From assembly GCF_047663525.1 (NCBI RefSeq), contig NC_092591.1, positions 30,351,001 through 30,415,000 of the forward strand: 64,000 nt of DNA, read 5' to 3'. Under the pieces are notes generated by a model. It made no database searches and had not been told where the DNA came from. It saw only the letters and a list, made by a program, of their open reading frames with translations. The DNA is from Anas platyrhynchos (lineage: Eukaryota > Chordata > Aves > Anseriformes > Anatidae). How positions within the stretch are numbered: position 1 is the stretch's first letter; each line of letters starts with the position of its first letter. Below are positions 12,001 through 24,200 of this stretch, one piece after another. The position numbers and the translations under genes were made by a program.

Positions 12001-15000
12001 TTAGTCCTCCAGGGCCCCTTTTTAGTCCTCCAGGGCCCCTTTTTAGTCCTCCAGGGCCCCTTTTTAGTCCTCCAGGGCCCCTTTTTAGTCCTCCAGGGCC
12101 CCTTTTTAGTCCTCCAGGGCCCCTTTTTAGTCCTCCAGGGCCCCTTTTTAGTCCTCCAGGGCCCCTTTTTAGTCCTCCAGGGCCCCTTTTTAGTCCTCCA
12201 GGGCCCCTTTTTAGTCCTCCAGGGCCCCTTTTTAGTCCTCCAGGGCCCCTTTTTAGTCCTCCAGGGCCCCTTTTTAGTCCTCCAGGGCCCCTTTTTAGTC
12301 CTCCAGGGCCCCTTTTTAGTCCTCCAGGGCCCCTTTTTAGTCCTCCAGGGCCCCTTTTTAGTCCTCCAGGGCCCCTTTTTAGTCCTCCAGGGCCCCTTTT
12401 TAGTCCTCCAGGGCCCCTTTTTAGTCCTCCAGGGCCCCTTTTTAGTCCTCCAGGGCCCCTTTTTAGTCCTCCAGGGCCCCTTTTTAGTCCTCCAGGGCCC
12501 CTTTTTAGTCCTCCAGGGCCCCTTTTTAGTCCTCCAGGGCCCCTTTTTAGTCCTCCAGGGCCCCTTTTTAGTCCTCCAGGGCCCCTTTTTAGTCCTCCAG
12601 GGCCCCTTTTTAGTCCTCCAGGGCCCCTTTTTAGTCCTCCAGGGCCCCTTTTTAGTCCTCCAGGGCCCCTTTTTAGTCCTCCAGGGCCCCTTTTTAGTCC
12701 TCCAGGGCCCCTTTTTAGTCCTCCAGGGCCCCTTTTTAGTCCTCCAGGGCCCCTTTTTAGTCCTCCAGGGCCCCTTTTTAGTCCTCCAGGGCCCCTTTTT
12801 AGTCCTCCAGGGCCCCTTTTTAGTCCTCCAGGGCCCCTTTTTAGTCCTCCAGGGCCCCTTTTTAGTCCTCCAGGGCCCCTTTTTAGTCCTCCAGGGCCCC
12901 TTTTTAGTCCTCCAGGGCCCCTTTTTAGTCCTCCAGGGCCCCTTTTTAGTCCTCCAGGGCCCCTTTTTAGTCCTCCAGGGCCCCTTTTTAGTCCTCCAGG
13001 GCCCCTTTTTAGTCCTCCAGGGCCCCTTTTTAGTCCTCCAGGGCCCCTTTTTAGTCCTCCAGGGCCCCTTTTTAGTCCTCCAGGGCCCCTTTTTAGTCCT
13101 CCAGGGCCCCTTTTTAGTCCTCCAGGGCCCCTTTTTAGTCCTCCAGGGCCCCTTTTTAGTCCTCCAGGGCCCCTTTTTAGTCCTCCAGGGCCCCTTTTTA
13201 GTCCTCCAGGGCCCCTTTTTAGTCCTCCAGGGCCCCTTTTTAGTCCTCCAGGGCCCCTTTTTAGTCCTCCAGGGCCCCTTTTTAGTCCTCCAGGGCCCCT
13301 TTTTAGTCCTCCAGGGCCCCTTTTTAGTCCTCCAGGGCCCCTTTTTAGTCCTCCAGGGCCCCTTTTTAGTCCTCCAGGGCCCCTTTTTAGTCCTCCAGGG
13401 CCCCTTTTTAGTCCTCCAGGGCCCCTTTTTAGTCCTCCAGGGCCCCTTTTTAGTCCTCCAGGGCCCCTTTTTAGTCCTCCAGGGCCCCTTTTTAGTCCTC
13501 CAGGGCCCCTTTTTAGTCCTCCAGGGCCCCTTTTTAGTCCTCCAGGGCCCCTTTTTAGTCCTCCAGGGCCCCTTTTTAGTCCTCCAGGGCCCCTTTTTAG
13601 TCCTCCAGGGCCCCTTTTTAGTCCTCCAGGGCCCCTTTTTAGTCCTCCAGGGCCCCTTTTTAGTCCTCCAGGGCCCCTTTTTAGTCCTCCAGGGCCCCTT
13701 TTTAGTCCTCCAGGGCCCCTTTTTAGTCCTCCAGGGCCCCTTTTTAGTCCTCCAGGGCCCCTTTTTAGTCCTCCAGGGCCCCTTTTTAGTCCTCCAGGGC
13801 CCCTTTTTAGTCCTCCAGGGCCCCTTTTTAGTCCTCCAGGGCCCCTTTTTAGTCCTCCAGGGCCCCTTTTTAGTCCTCCAGGGCCCCTTTTTAGTCCTCC
13901 AGGGCCCCTTTTTAGTCCTCCAGGGCCCCTTTTTAGTCCTCCAGGGCCCCTTTTTAGTCCTCCAGGGCCCCTTTTTAGTCCTCCAGGGCCCCTTTTTAGT
14001 CCTCCAGGGCCCCTTTTTAGTCCTCCAGGGCCCCTTTTTAGTCCTCCAGGGCCCCTTTTTAGTCCTCCAGGGCCCCTTTTTAGTCCTCCAGGGCCCCTTT
14101 TTAGTCCTCCAGGGCCCCTTTTTAGTCCTCCAGGGCCCCTTTTTAGTCCTCCAGGGCCCCTTTTTAGTCCTCCAGGGCCCCTTTTTAGTCCTCCAGGGCC
14201 CCTTTTTAGTCCTCCAGGGCCCCTTTTTAGTCCTCCAGGGCCCCTTTTTAGTCCTCCAGGGCCCCTTTTTAGTCCTCCAGGGCCCCTTTTTAGTCCTCCA
14301 GGGCCCCTTTTTAGTCCTCCAGGGCCCCTTTTTAGTCCTCCAGGGCCCCTTTTTAGTCCTCCAGGGCCCCTTTTTAGTCCTCCAGGGCCCCTTTTTAGTC
14401 CTCCAGGGCCCCTTTTTAGTCCTCCAGGGCCCCTTTTTAGTCCTCCAGGGCCCCTTTTTAGTCCTCCAGGGCCCCTTTTTAGTCCTCCAGGGCCCCTTTT
14501 TAGTCCTCCAGGGCCCCTTTTTAGTCCTCCAGGGCCCCTTTTTAGTCCTCCAGGGCCCCTTTTTAGTCCTCCAGGGCCCCTTTTTAGTCCTCCAGGGCCC
14601 CTTTTTAGTCCTCCAGGGCCCCTTTTTAGTCCTCCAGGGCCCCTTTTTAGTCCTCCAGGGCCCCTTTTTAGTCCTCCAGGGCCCCTTTTTAGTCCTCCAG
14701 GGCCCCTTTTTAGTCCTCCAGGGCCCCTTTTTAGTCCTCCAGGGCCCCTTTTTAGTCCTCCAGGGCCCCTTTTTAGTCCTCCAGGGCCCCTTTTTAGTCC
14801 TCCAGGGCCCCTTTTTAGTCCTCCAGGGCCCCTTTTTAGTCCTCCAGGGCCCCTTTTTAGTCCTCCAGGGCCCCTTTTTAGTCCTCCAGGGCCCCTTTTT
14901 AGTCCTCCAGGGCCCCTTTTTAGTCCTCCAGGGCCCCTTTTTAGTCCTCCAGGGCCCCTTTTTAGTCCTCCAGGGCCCCTTTTTAGTCCTCCAGGGCCCC

Positions 15001-15288
15001 TTTTTAGTCCTCCAGGGCCCCTTTTTAGTCCTCCAGGGCCCCTTTTTAGTCCTCCAGGGCCCCTTTTTAGTCCTCCAGGGCCCCTTTTTAGTCCTCCAGG
15101 GCCCCTTTTTAGTCCTCCAGGGCCCCTTTTTAGTCCTCCAGGGCCCCTTTTTAGTCCTCCAGGGCCCCTTTTTAGTCCTCCAGGGCCCCTTTTTAGTCCT
15201 CCAGGGCCCCTTTTTAGTCCTCCAGGGCCCCTTTTTAGTCCTCCAGGGCCCCTTTTTAGTCCTCCAGGGCCCCTTTTTAGTCCTCCAG
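1..15288. repeat. Perfectly homogeneous satellite block, 728 units
   Basis: Reading the array in phase from position 1, I find no substitution or length change before a T6 unit (22 bp) at 15289-15310. The length is exactly 728 x 21 bp, which agrees with the visual reading. Such uniformity implies very recent amplification or strong homogenisation, or an assembly that has smoothed true variation. The block probably continues left of the window. Confidence 0.93.
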
Positions 15289-18200
15289 GGCCCCTTTTTT
15301 AGTCCTCCAGGGCCCCTTTTTAGTCCTCCAGGGCCCCTTTTTAGTCCTCCAGGGCCCCTTTTTAGTCCTCCAGGGCCCCTTTTTAGTCCTCCAGGGCCCC
15401 TTTTTAGTCCTCCAGGGCCCCTTTTTAGTCCTCCAGGGCCCCTTTTTAGTCCTCCAGGGCCCCTTTTTAGTCCTCCAGGGCCCCTTTTTAGTCCTCCAGG
15501 GCCCCTTTTTAGTCCTCCAGGGCCCCTTTTTAGTCCTCCAGGGCCCCTTTTTAGTCCTCCAGGGCCCCTTTTTAGTCCTCCAGGGCCCCTTTTTAGTCCT
15601 CCAGGGCCCCTTTTTAGTCCTCCAGGGCCCCTTTTTAGTCCTCCAGGGCCCCTTTTTAGTCCTCCAGGGCCCCTTTTTAGTCCTCCAGGGCCCCTTTTTA
15701 GTCCTCCAGGGCCCCTTTTTAGTCCTCCAGGGCCCCTTTTTAGTCCTCCAGGGCCCCTTTTTAGTCCTCCAGGGCCCCTTTTTAGTCCTCCAGGGCCCCT
15801 TTTTAGTCCTCCAGGGCCCCTTTTTAGTCCTCCAGGGCCCCTTTTTAGTCCTCCAGGGCCCCTTTTTAGTCCTCCAGGGCCCCTTTTTAGTCCTCCAGGG
15901 CCCCTTTTTAGTCCTCCAGGGCCCCTTTTTAGTCCTCCAGGGCCCCTTTTTAGTCCTCCAGGGCCCCTTTTTAGTCCTCCAGGGCCCCTTTTTAGTCCTC
16001 CAGGGCCCCTTTTTAGTCCTCCAGGGCCCCTTTTTAGTCCTCCAGGGCCCCTTTTTAGTCCTCCAGGGCCCCTTTTTAGTCCTCCAGGGCCCCTTTTTAG
16101 TCCTCCAGGGCCCCTTTTTAGTCCTCCAGGGCCCCTTTTTAGTCCTCCAGGGCCCCTTTTTAGTCCTCCAGGGCCCCTTTTTAGTCCTCCAGGGCCCCTT
16201 TTTAGTCCTCCAGGGCCCCTTTTTAGTCCTCCAGGGCCCCTTTTTAGTCCTCCAGGGCCCCTTTTTAGTCCTCCAGGGCCCCTTTTTAGTCCTCCAGGGC
16301 CCCTTTTTAGTCCTCCAGGGCCCCTTTTTAGTCCTCCAGGGCCCCTTTTTAGTCCTCCAGGGCCCCTTTTTAGTCCTCCAGGGCCCCTTTTTAGTCCTCC
16401 AGGGCCCCTTTTTAGTCCTCCAGGGCCCCTTTTTAGTCCTCCAGGGCCCCTTTTTAGTCCTCCAGGGCCCCTTTTTAGTCCTCCAGGGCCCCTTTTTAGT
16501 CCTCCAGGGCCCCTTTTTAGTCCTCCAGGGCCCCTTTTTAGTCCTCCAGGGCCCCTTTTTAGTCCTCCAGGGCCCCTTTTTAGTCCTCCAGGGCCCCTTT
16601 TTAGTCCTCCAGGGCCCCTTTTTAGTCCTCCAGGGCCCCTTTTTAGTCCTCCAGGGCCCCTTTTTAGTCCTCCAGGGCCCCTTTTTAGTCCTCCAGGGCC
16701 CCTTTTTAGTCCTCCAGGGCCCCTTTTTAGTCCTCCAGGGCCCCTTTTTAGTCCTCCAGGGCCCCTTTTTAGTCCTCCAGGGCCCCTTTTTAGTCCTCCA
16801 GGGCCCCTTTTTAGTCCTCCAGGGCCCCTTTTTAGTCCTCCAGGGCCCCTTTTTAGTCCTCCAGGGCCCCTTTTTAGTCCTCCAGGGCCCCTTTTTAGTC
16901 CTCCAGGGCCCCTTTTTAGTCCTCCAGGGCCCCTTTTTAGTCCTCCAGGGCCCCTTTTTAGTCCTCCAGGGCCCCTTTTTAGTCCTCCAGGGCCCCTTTT
17001 TAGTCCTCCAGGGCCCCTTTTTAGTCCTCCAGGGCCCCTTTTTAGTCCTCCAGGGCCCCTTTTTAGTCCTCCAGGGCCCCTTTTTAGTCCTCCAGGGCCC
17101 CTTTTTAGTCCTCCAGGGCCCCTTTTTAGTCCTCCAGGGCCCCTTTTTAGTCCTCCAGGGCCCCTTTTTAGTCCTCCAGGGCCCCTTTTTAGTCCTCCAG
17201 GGCCCCTTTTTAGTCCTCCAGGGCCCCTTTTTAGTCCTCCAGGGCCCCTTTTTAGTCCTCCAGGGCCCCTTTTTAGTCCTCCAGGGCCCCTTTTTAGTCC
17301 TCCAGGGCCCCTTTTTAGTCCTCCAGGGCCCCTTTTTAGTCCTCCAGGGCCCCTTTTTAGTCCTCCAGGGCCCCTTTTTAGTCCTCCAGGGCCCCTTTTT
17401 AGTCCTCCAGGGCCCCTTTTTAGTCCTCCAGGGCCCCTTTTTAGTCCTCCAGGGCCCCTTTTTAGTCCTCCAGGGCCCCTTTTTAGTCCTCCAGGGCCCC
17501 TTTTTAGTCCTCCAGGGCCCCTTTTTAGTCCTCCAGGGCCCCTTTTTAGTCCTCCAGGGCCCCTTTTTAGTCCTCCAGGGCCCCTTTTTAGTCCTCCAGG
17601 GCCCCTTTTTAGTCCTCCAGGGCCCCTTTTTAGTCCTCCAGGGCCCCTTTTTAGTCCTCCAGGGCCCCTTTTTAGTCCTCCAGGGCCCCTTTTTAGTCCT
17701 CCAGGGCCCCTTTTTAGTCCTCCAGGGCCCCTTTTTAGTCCTCCAGGGCCCCTTTTTAGTCCTCCAGGGCCCCTTTTTAGTCCTCCAGGGCCCCTTTTTA
17801 GTCCTCCAGGGCCCCTTTTTAGTCCTCCAGGGCCCCTTTTTAGTCCTCCAGGGCCCCTTTTTAGTCCTCCAGGGCCCCTTTTTAGTCCTCCAGGGCCCCT
17901 TTTTAGTCCTCCAGGGCCCCTTTTTAGTCCTCCAGGGCCCCTTTTTAGTCCTCCAGGGCCCCTTTTTAGTCCTCCAGGGCCCCTTTTTAGTCCTCCAGGG
18001 CCCCTTTTTAGTCCTCCAGGGCCCCTTTTTAGTCCTCCAGGGCCCCTTTTTAGTCCTCCAGGGCCCCTTTTTAGTCCTCCAGGGCCCCTTTTTAGTCCTC
18101 CAGGGCCCCTTTTTAGTCCTCCAGGGCCCCTTTTTAGTCCTCCAGGGCCCCTTTTTAGTCCTCCAGGGCCCCTTTTTAGTCCTCCAGGGCCCCTTTTTAG

Positions 18201-21200
18201 TCCTCCAGGGCCCCTTTTTAGTCCTCCAGGGCCCCTTTTTAGTCCTCCAGGGCCCCTTTTTAGTCCTCCAGGGCCCCTTTTTAGTCCTCCAGGGCCCCTT
18301 TTTAGTCCTCCAGGGCCCCTTTTTAGTCCTCCAGGGCCCCTTTTTAGTCCTCCAGGGCCCCTTTTTAGTCCTCCAGGGCCCCTTTTTAGTCCTCCAGGGC
18401 CCCTTTTTAGTCCTCCAGGGCCCCTTTTTAGTCCTCCAGGGCCCCTTTTTAGTCCTCCAGGGCCCCTTTTTAGTCCTCCAGGGCCCCTTTTTAGTCCTCC
18501 AGGGCCCCTTTTTAGTCCTCCAGGGCCCCTTTTTAGTCCTCCAGGGCCCCTTTTTAGTCCTCCAGGGCCCCTTTTTAGTCCTCCAGGGCCCCTTTTTAGT
18601 CCTCCAGGGCCCCTTTTTAGTCCTCCAGGGCCCCTTTTTAGTCCTCCAGGGCCCCTTTTTAGTCCTCCAGGGCCCCTTTTTAGTCCTCCAGGGCCCCTTT
18701 TTAGTCCTCCAGGGCCCCTTTTTAGTCCTCCAGGGCCCCTTTTTAGTCCTCCAGGGCCCCTTTTTAGTCCTCCAGGGCCCCTTTTTAGTCCTCCAGGGCC
18801 CCTTTTTAGTCCTCCAGGGCCCCTTTTTAGTCCTCCAGGGCCCCTTTTTAGTCCTCCAGGGCCCCTTTTTAGTCCTCCAGGGCCCCTTTTTAGTCCTCCA
18901 GGGCCCCTTTTTAGTCCTCCAGGGCCCCTTTTTAGTCCTCCAGGGCCCCTTTTTAGTCCTCCAGGGCCCCTTTTTAGTCCTCCAGGGCCCCTTTTTAGTC
19001 CTCCAGGGCCCCTTTTTAGTCCTCCAGGGCCCCTTTTTAGTCCTCCAGGGCCCCTTTTTAGTCCTCCAGGGCCCCTTTTTAGTCCTCCAGGGCCCCTTTT
19101 TAGTCCTCCAGGGCCCCTTTTTAGTCCTCCAGGGCCCCTTTTTAGTCCTCCAGGGCCCCTTTTTAGTCCTCCAGGGCCCCTTTTTAGTCCTCCAGGGCCC
19201 CTTTTTAGTCCTCCAGGGCCCCTTTTTAGTCCTCCAGGGCCCCTTTTTAGTCCTCCAGGGCCCCTTTTTAGTCCTCCAGGGCCCCTTTTTAGTCCTCCAG
19301 GGCCCCTTTTTAGTCCTCCAGGGCCCCTTTTTAGTCCTCCAGGGCCCCTTTTTAGTCCTCCAGGGCCCCTTTTTAGTCCTCCAGGGCCCCTTTTTAGTCC
19401 TCCAGGGCCCCTTTTTAGTCCTCCAGGGCCCCTTTTTAGTCCTCCAGGGCCCCTTTTTAGTCCTCCAGGGCCCCTTTTTAGTCCTCCAGGGCCCCTTTTT
19501 AGTCCTCCAGGGCCCCTTTTTAGTCCTCCAGGGCCCCTTTTTAGTCCTCCAGGGCCCCTTTTTAGTCCTCCAGGGCCCCTTTTTAGTCCTCCAGGGCCCC
19601 TTTTTAGTCCTCCAGGGCCCCTTTTTAGTCCTCCAGGGCCCCTTTTTAGTCCTCCAGGGCCCCTTTTTAGTCCTCCAGGGCCCCTTTTTAGTCCTCCAGG
19701 GCCCCTTTTTAGTCCTCCAGGGCCCCTTTTTAGTCCTCCAGGGCCCCTTTTTAGTCCTCCAGGGCCCCTTTTTAGTCCTCCAGGGCCCCTTTTTAGTCCT
19801 CCAGGGCCCCTTTTTAGTCCTCCAGGGCCCCTTTTTAGTCCTCCAGGGCCCCTTTTTAGTCCTCCAGGGCCCCTTTTTAGTCCTCCAGGGCCCCTTTTTA
19901 GTCCTCCAGGGCCCCTTTTTAGTCCTCCAGGGCCCCTTTTTAGTCCTCCAGGGCCCCTTTTTAGTCCTCCAGGGCCCCTTTTTAGTCCTCCAGGGCCCCT
20001 TTTTAGTCCTCCAGGGCCCCTTTTTAGTCCTCCAGGGCCCCTTTTTAGTCCTCCAGGGCCCCTTTTTAGTCCTCCAGGGCCCCTTTTTAGTCCTCCAGGG
20101 CCCCTTTTTAGTCCTCCAGGGCCCCTTTTTAGTCCTCCAGGGCCCCTTTTTAGTCCTCCAGGGCCCCTTTTTAGTCCTCCAGGGCCCCTTTTTAGTCCTC
20201 CAGGGCCCCTTTTTAGTCCTCCAGGGCCCCTTTTTAGTCCTCCAGGGCCCCTTTTTAGTCCTCCAGGGCCCCTTTTTAGTCCTCCAGGGCCCCTTTTTAG
20301 TCCTCCAGGGCCCCTTTTTAGTCCTCCAGGGCCCCTTTTTAGTCCTCCAGGGCCCCTTTTTAGTCCTCCAGGGCCCCTTTTTAGTCCTCCAGGGCCCCTT
20401 TTTAGTCCTCCAGGGCCCCTTTTTAGTCCTCCAGGGCCCCTTTTTAGTCCTCCAGGGCCCCTTTTTAGTCCTCCAGGGCCCCTTTTTAGTCCTCCAGGGC
20501 CCCTTTTTAGTCCTCCAGGGCCCCTTTTTAGTCCTCCAGGGCCCCTTTTTAGTCCTCCAGGGCCCCTTTTTAGTCCTCCAGGGCCCCTTTTTAGTCCTCC
20601 AGGGCCCCTTTTTAGTCCTCCAGGGCCCCTTTTTAGTCCTCCAGGGCCCCTTTTTAGTCCTCCAGGGCCCCTTTTTAGTCCTCCAGGGCCCCTTTTTAGT
20701 CCTCCAGGGCCCCTTTTTAGTCCTCCAGGGCCCCTTTTTAGTCCTCCAGGGCCCCTTTTTAGTCCTCCAGGGCCCCTTTTTAGTCCTCCAGGGCCCCTTT
20801 TTAGTCCTCCAGGGCCCCTTTTTAGTCCTCCAGGGCCCCTTTTTAGTCCTCCAGGGCCCCTTTTTAGTCCTCCAGGGCCCCTTTTTAGTCCTCCAGGGCC
20901 CCTTTTTAGTCCTCCAGGGCCCCTTTTTAGTCCTCCAGGGCCCCTTTTTAGTCCTCCAGGGCCCCTTTTTAGTCCTCCAGGGCCCCTTTTTAGTCCTCCA
21001 GGGCCCCTTTTTAGTCCTCCAGGGCCCCTTTTTAGTCCTCCAGGGCCCCTTTTTAGTCCTCCAGGGCCCCTTTTTAGTCCTCCAGGGCCCCTTTTTAGTC
21101 CTCCAGGGCCCCTTTTTAGTCCTCCAGGGCCCCTTTTTAGTCCTCCAGGGCCCCTTTTTAGTCCTCCAGGGCCCCTTTTTAGTCCTCCAGGGCCCCTTTT

Positions 21201-24200
21201 TAGTCCTCCAGGGCCCCTTTTTAGTCCTCCAGGGCCCCTTTTTAGTCCTCCAGGGCCCCTTTTTAGTCCTCCAGGGCCCCTTTTTAGTCCTCCAGGGCCC
21301 CTTTTTAGTCCTCCAGGGCCCCTTTTTAGTCCTCCAGGGCCCCTTTTTAGTCCTCCAGGGCCCCTTTTTAGTCCTCCAGGGCCCCTTTTTAGTCCTCCAG
21401 GGCCCCTTTTTAGTCCTCCAGGGCCCCTTTTTAGTCCTCCAGGGCCCCTTTTTAGTCCTCCAGGGCCCCTTTTTAGTCCTCCAGGGCCCCTTTTAGTCCT
21501 CCAGGGCCCCTTTTTAGTCCTCCAGGGCCCCTTTTTAGTCCTCCAGGGCCCCTTTTTAGTCCTCCAGGGCCCCTTTTTAGTCCTCCAGGGCCCCTTTTTA
21601 GTCCTCCAGGGCCCCTTTTTAGTCCTCCAGGGCCCCTTTTTAGTCCTCCAGGGCCCCTTTTTAGTCCTCCAGGGCCCCTTTTTAGTCCTCCAGGGCCCCT
21701 TTTTAGTCCTCCAGGGCCCCTTTTTAGTCCTCCAGGGCCCCTTTTTAGTCCTCCAGGGCCCCTTTTTAGTCCTCCAGGGCCCCTTTTTAGTCCTCCAGGG
21801 CCCCTTTTTAGTCCTCCAGGGCCCCTTTTTAGTCCTCCAGGGCCCCTTTTTAGTCCTCCAGGGCCCCTTTTTAGTCCTCCAGGGCCCCTTTTTAGTCCTC
21901 CAGGGCCCCTTTTTAGTCCTCCAGGGCCCCTTTTTAGTCCTCCAGGGCCCCTTTTTAGTCCTCCAGGGCCCCTTTTTAGTCCTCCAGGGCCCCTTTTTAG
22001 TCCTCCAGGGCCCCTTTTTAGTCCTCCAGGGCCCCTTTTTAGTCCTCCAGGGCCCCTTTTTAGTCCTCCAGGGCCCCTTTTTAGTCCTCCAGGGCCCCTT
22101 TTTAGTCCTCCAGGGCCCCTTTTTAGTCCTCCAGGGCCCCTTTTTAGTCCTCCAGGGCCCCTTTTTAGTCCTCCAGGGCCCCTTTTTAGTCCTCCAGGGC
22201 CCCTTTTTAGTCCTCCAGGGCCCCTTTTTAGTCCTCCAGGGCCCCTTTTTAGTCCTCCAGGGCCCCTTTTTAGTCCTCCAGGGCCCCTTTTTAGTCCTCC
22301 AGGGCCCCTTTTTAGTCCTCCAGGGCCCCTTTTTAGTCCTCCAGGGCCCCTTTTTAGTCCTCCAGGGCCCCTTTTTAGTCCTCCAGGGCCCCTTTTTAGT
22401 CCTCCAGGGCCCCTTTTTAGTCCTCCAGGGCCCCTTTTTAGTCCTCCAGGGCCCCTTTTTAGTCCTCCAGGGCCCCTTTTTAGTCCTCCAGGGCCCCTTT
22501 TTAGTCCTCCAGGGCCCCTTTTTAGTCCTCCAGGGCCCCTTTTTAGTCCTCCAGGGCCCCTTTTTAGTCCTCCAGGGCCCCTTTTTAGTCCTCCAGGGCC
22601 CCTTTTTAGTCCTCCAGGGCCCCTTTTTAGTCCTCCAGGGCCCCTTTTTAGTCCTCCAGGGCCCCTTTTTAGTCCTCCAGGGCCCCTTTTTAGTCCTCCA
22701 GGGCCCCTTTTTAGTCCTCCAGGGCCCCTTTTTAGTCCTCCAGGGCCCCTTTTTAGTCCTCCAGGGCCCCTTTTTAGTCCTCCAGGGCCCCTTTTTAGTC
22801 CTCCAGGGCCCCTTTTTAGTCCTCCAGGGCCCCTTTTTAGTCCTCCAGGGCCCCTTTTTAGTCCTCCAGGGCCCCTTTTTAGTCCTCCAGGGCCCCTTTT
22901 TAGTCCTCCAGGGCCCCTTTTTAGTCCTCCAGGGCCCCTTTTTAGTCCTCCAGGGCCCCTTTTTAGTCCTCCAGGGCCCCTTTTTAGTCCTCCAGGGCCC
23001 CTTTTTAGTCCTCCAGGGCCCCTTTTTAGTCCTCCAGGGCCCCTTTTTAGTCCTCCAGGGCCCCTTTTTAGTCCTCCAGGGCCCCTTTTTAGTCCTCCAG
23101 GGCCCCTTTTTAGTCCTCCAGGGCCCCTTTTTAGTCCTCCAGGGCCCCTTTTTAGTCCTCCAGGGCCCCTTTTTAGTCCTCCAGGGCCCCTTTTTAGTCC
23201 TCCAGGGCCCCTTTTTAGTCCTCCAGGGCCCCTTTTTAGTCCTCCAGGGCCCCTTTTTAGTCCTCCAGGGCCCCTTTTTAGTCCTCCAGGGCCCCTTTTT
23301 AGTCCTCCAGGGCCCCTTTTTAGTCCTCCAGGGCCCCTTTTTAGTCCTCCAGGGCCCCTTTTTAGTCCTCCAGGGCCCCTTTTTAGTCCTCCAGGGCCCC
23401 TTTTTAGTCCTCCAGGGCCCCTTTTTAGTCCTCCAGGGCCCCTTTTTAGTCCTCCAGGGCCCCTTTTTAGTCCTCCAGGGCCCCTTTTTAGTCCTCCAGG
23501 GCCCCTTTTTAGTCCTCCAGGGCCCCTTTTTAGTCCTCCAGGGCCCCTTTTTAGTCCTCCAGGGCCCCTTTTTAGTCCTCCAGGGCCCCTTTTTAGTCCT
23601 CCAGGGCCCCTTTTTAGTCCTCCAGGGCCCCTTTTTAGTCCTCCAGGGGCCCCTTTTTAGTCCTCCAGGGCCCCTTTTTAGTCCTCCAGGGCCCCTTTTT
23701 AGTCCTCCAGGGCCCCTTTTTAGTCCTCCAGGGCCCCTTTTTAGTCCTCCAGGGCCCCTTTTTAGTCCTCCAGGGCCCTTTTTAGTCCTCCAGGGCCCCT
23801 TTTTAGTCCTCCAGGGCCCCTTTTTAGTCCTCCAGGGCCCCTTTTTAGTCCTCCAGGGCCCCTTTTTAGTCCTCCAGGGCCCCTTTTTAGTCCTCCAGGG
23901 CCCCTTTTTAGTCCTCCAGGGCCCCTTTTTAGTCCTCCAGGGCCCCTTTTTAGTCCTCCAGGGCCCCTTTTTAGTCCTCCAGGGCCCCTTTTTAGTCCTC
24001 CAGGGCCCCTTTTTAGTCCTCCAGGGCCCCTTTTTAGTCCTCCAGGGCCCCTTTTTAGTCCTCCAGGGCCCCTTTTTAGTCCTCCAGGGCCCCTTTTTAG
24101 TCCTCCAGGGCCCCTTTTTAGTCCTCCAGGGCCCCTTTTTAGTCCTCCAGGGCCCCTTTTTAGTCCTCCAGGGCCCCTTTTTAGTCCTCCAGGGCCCCTT

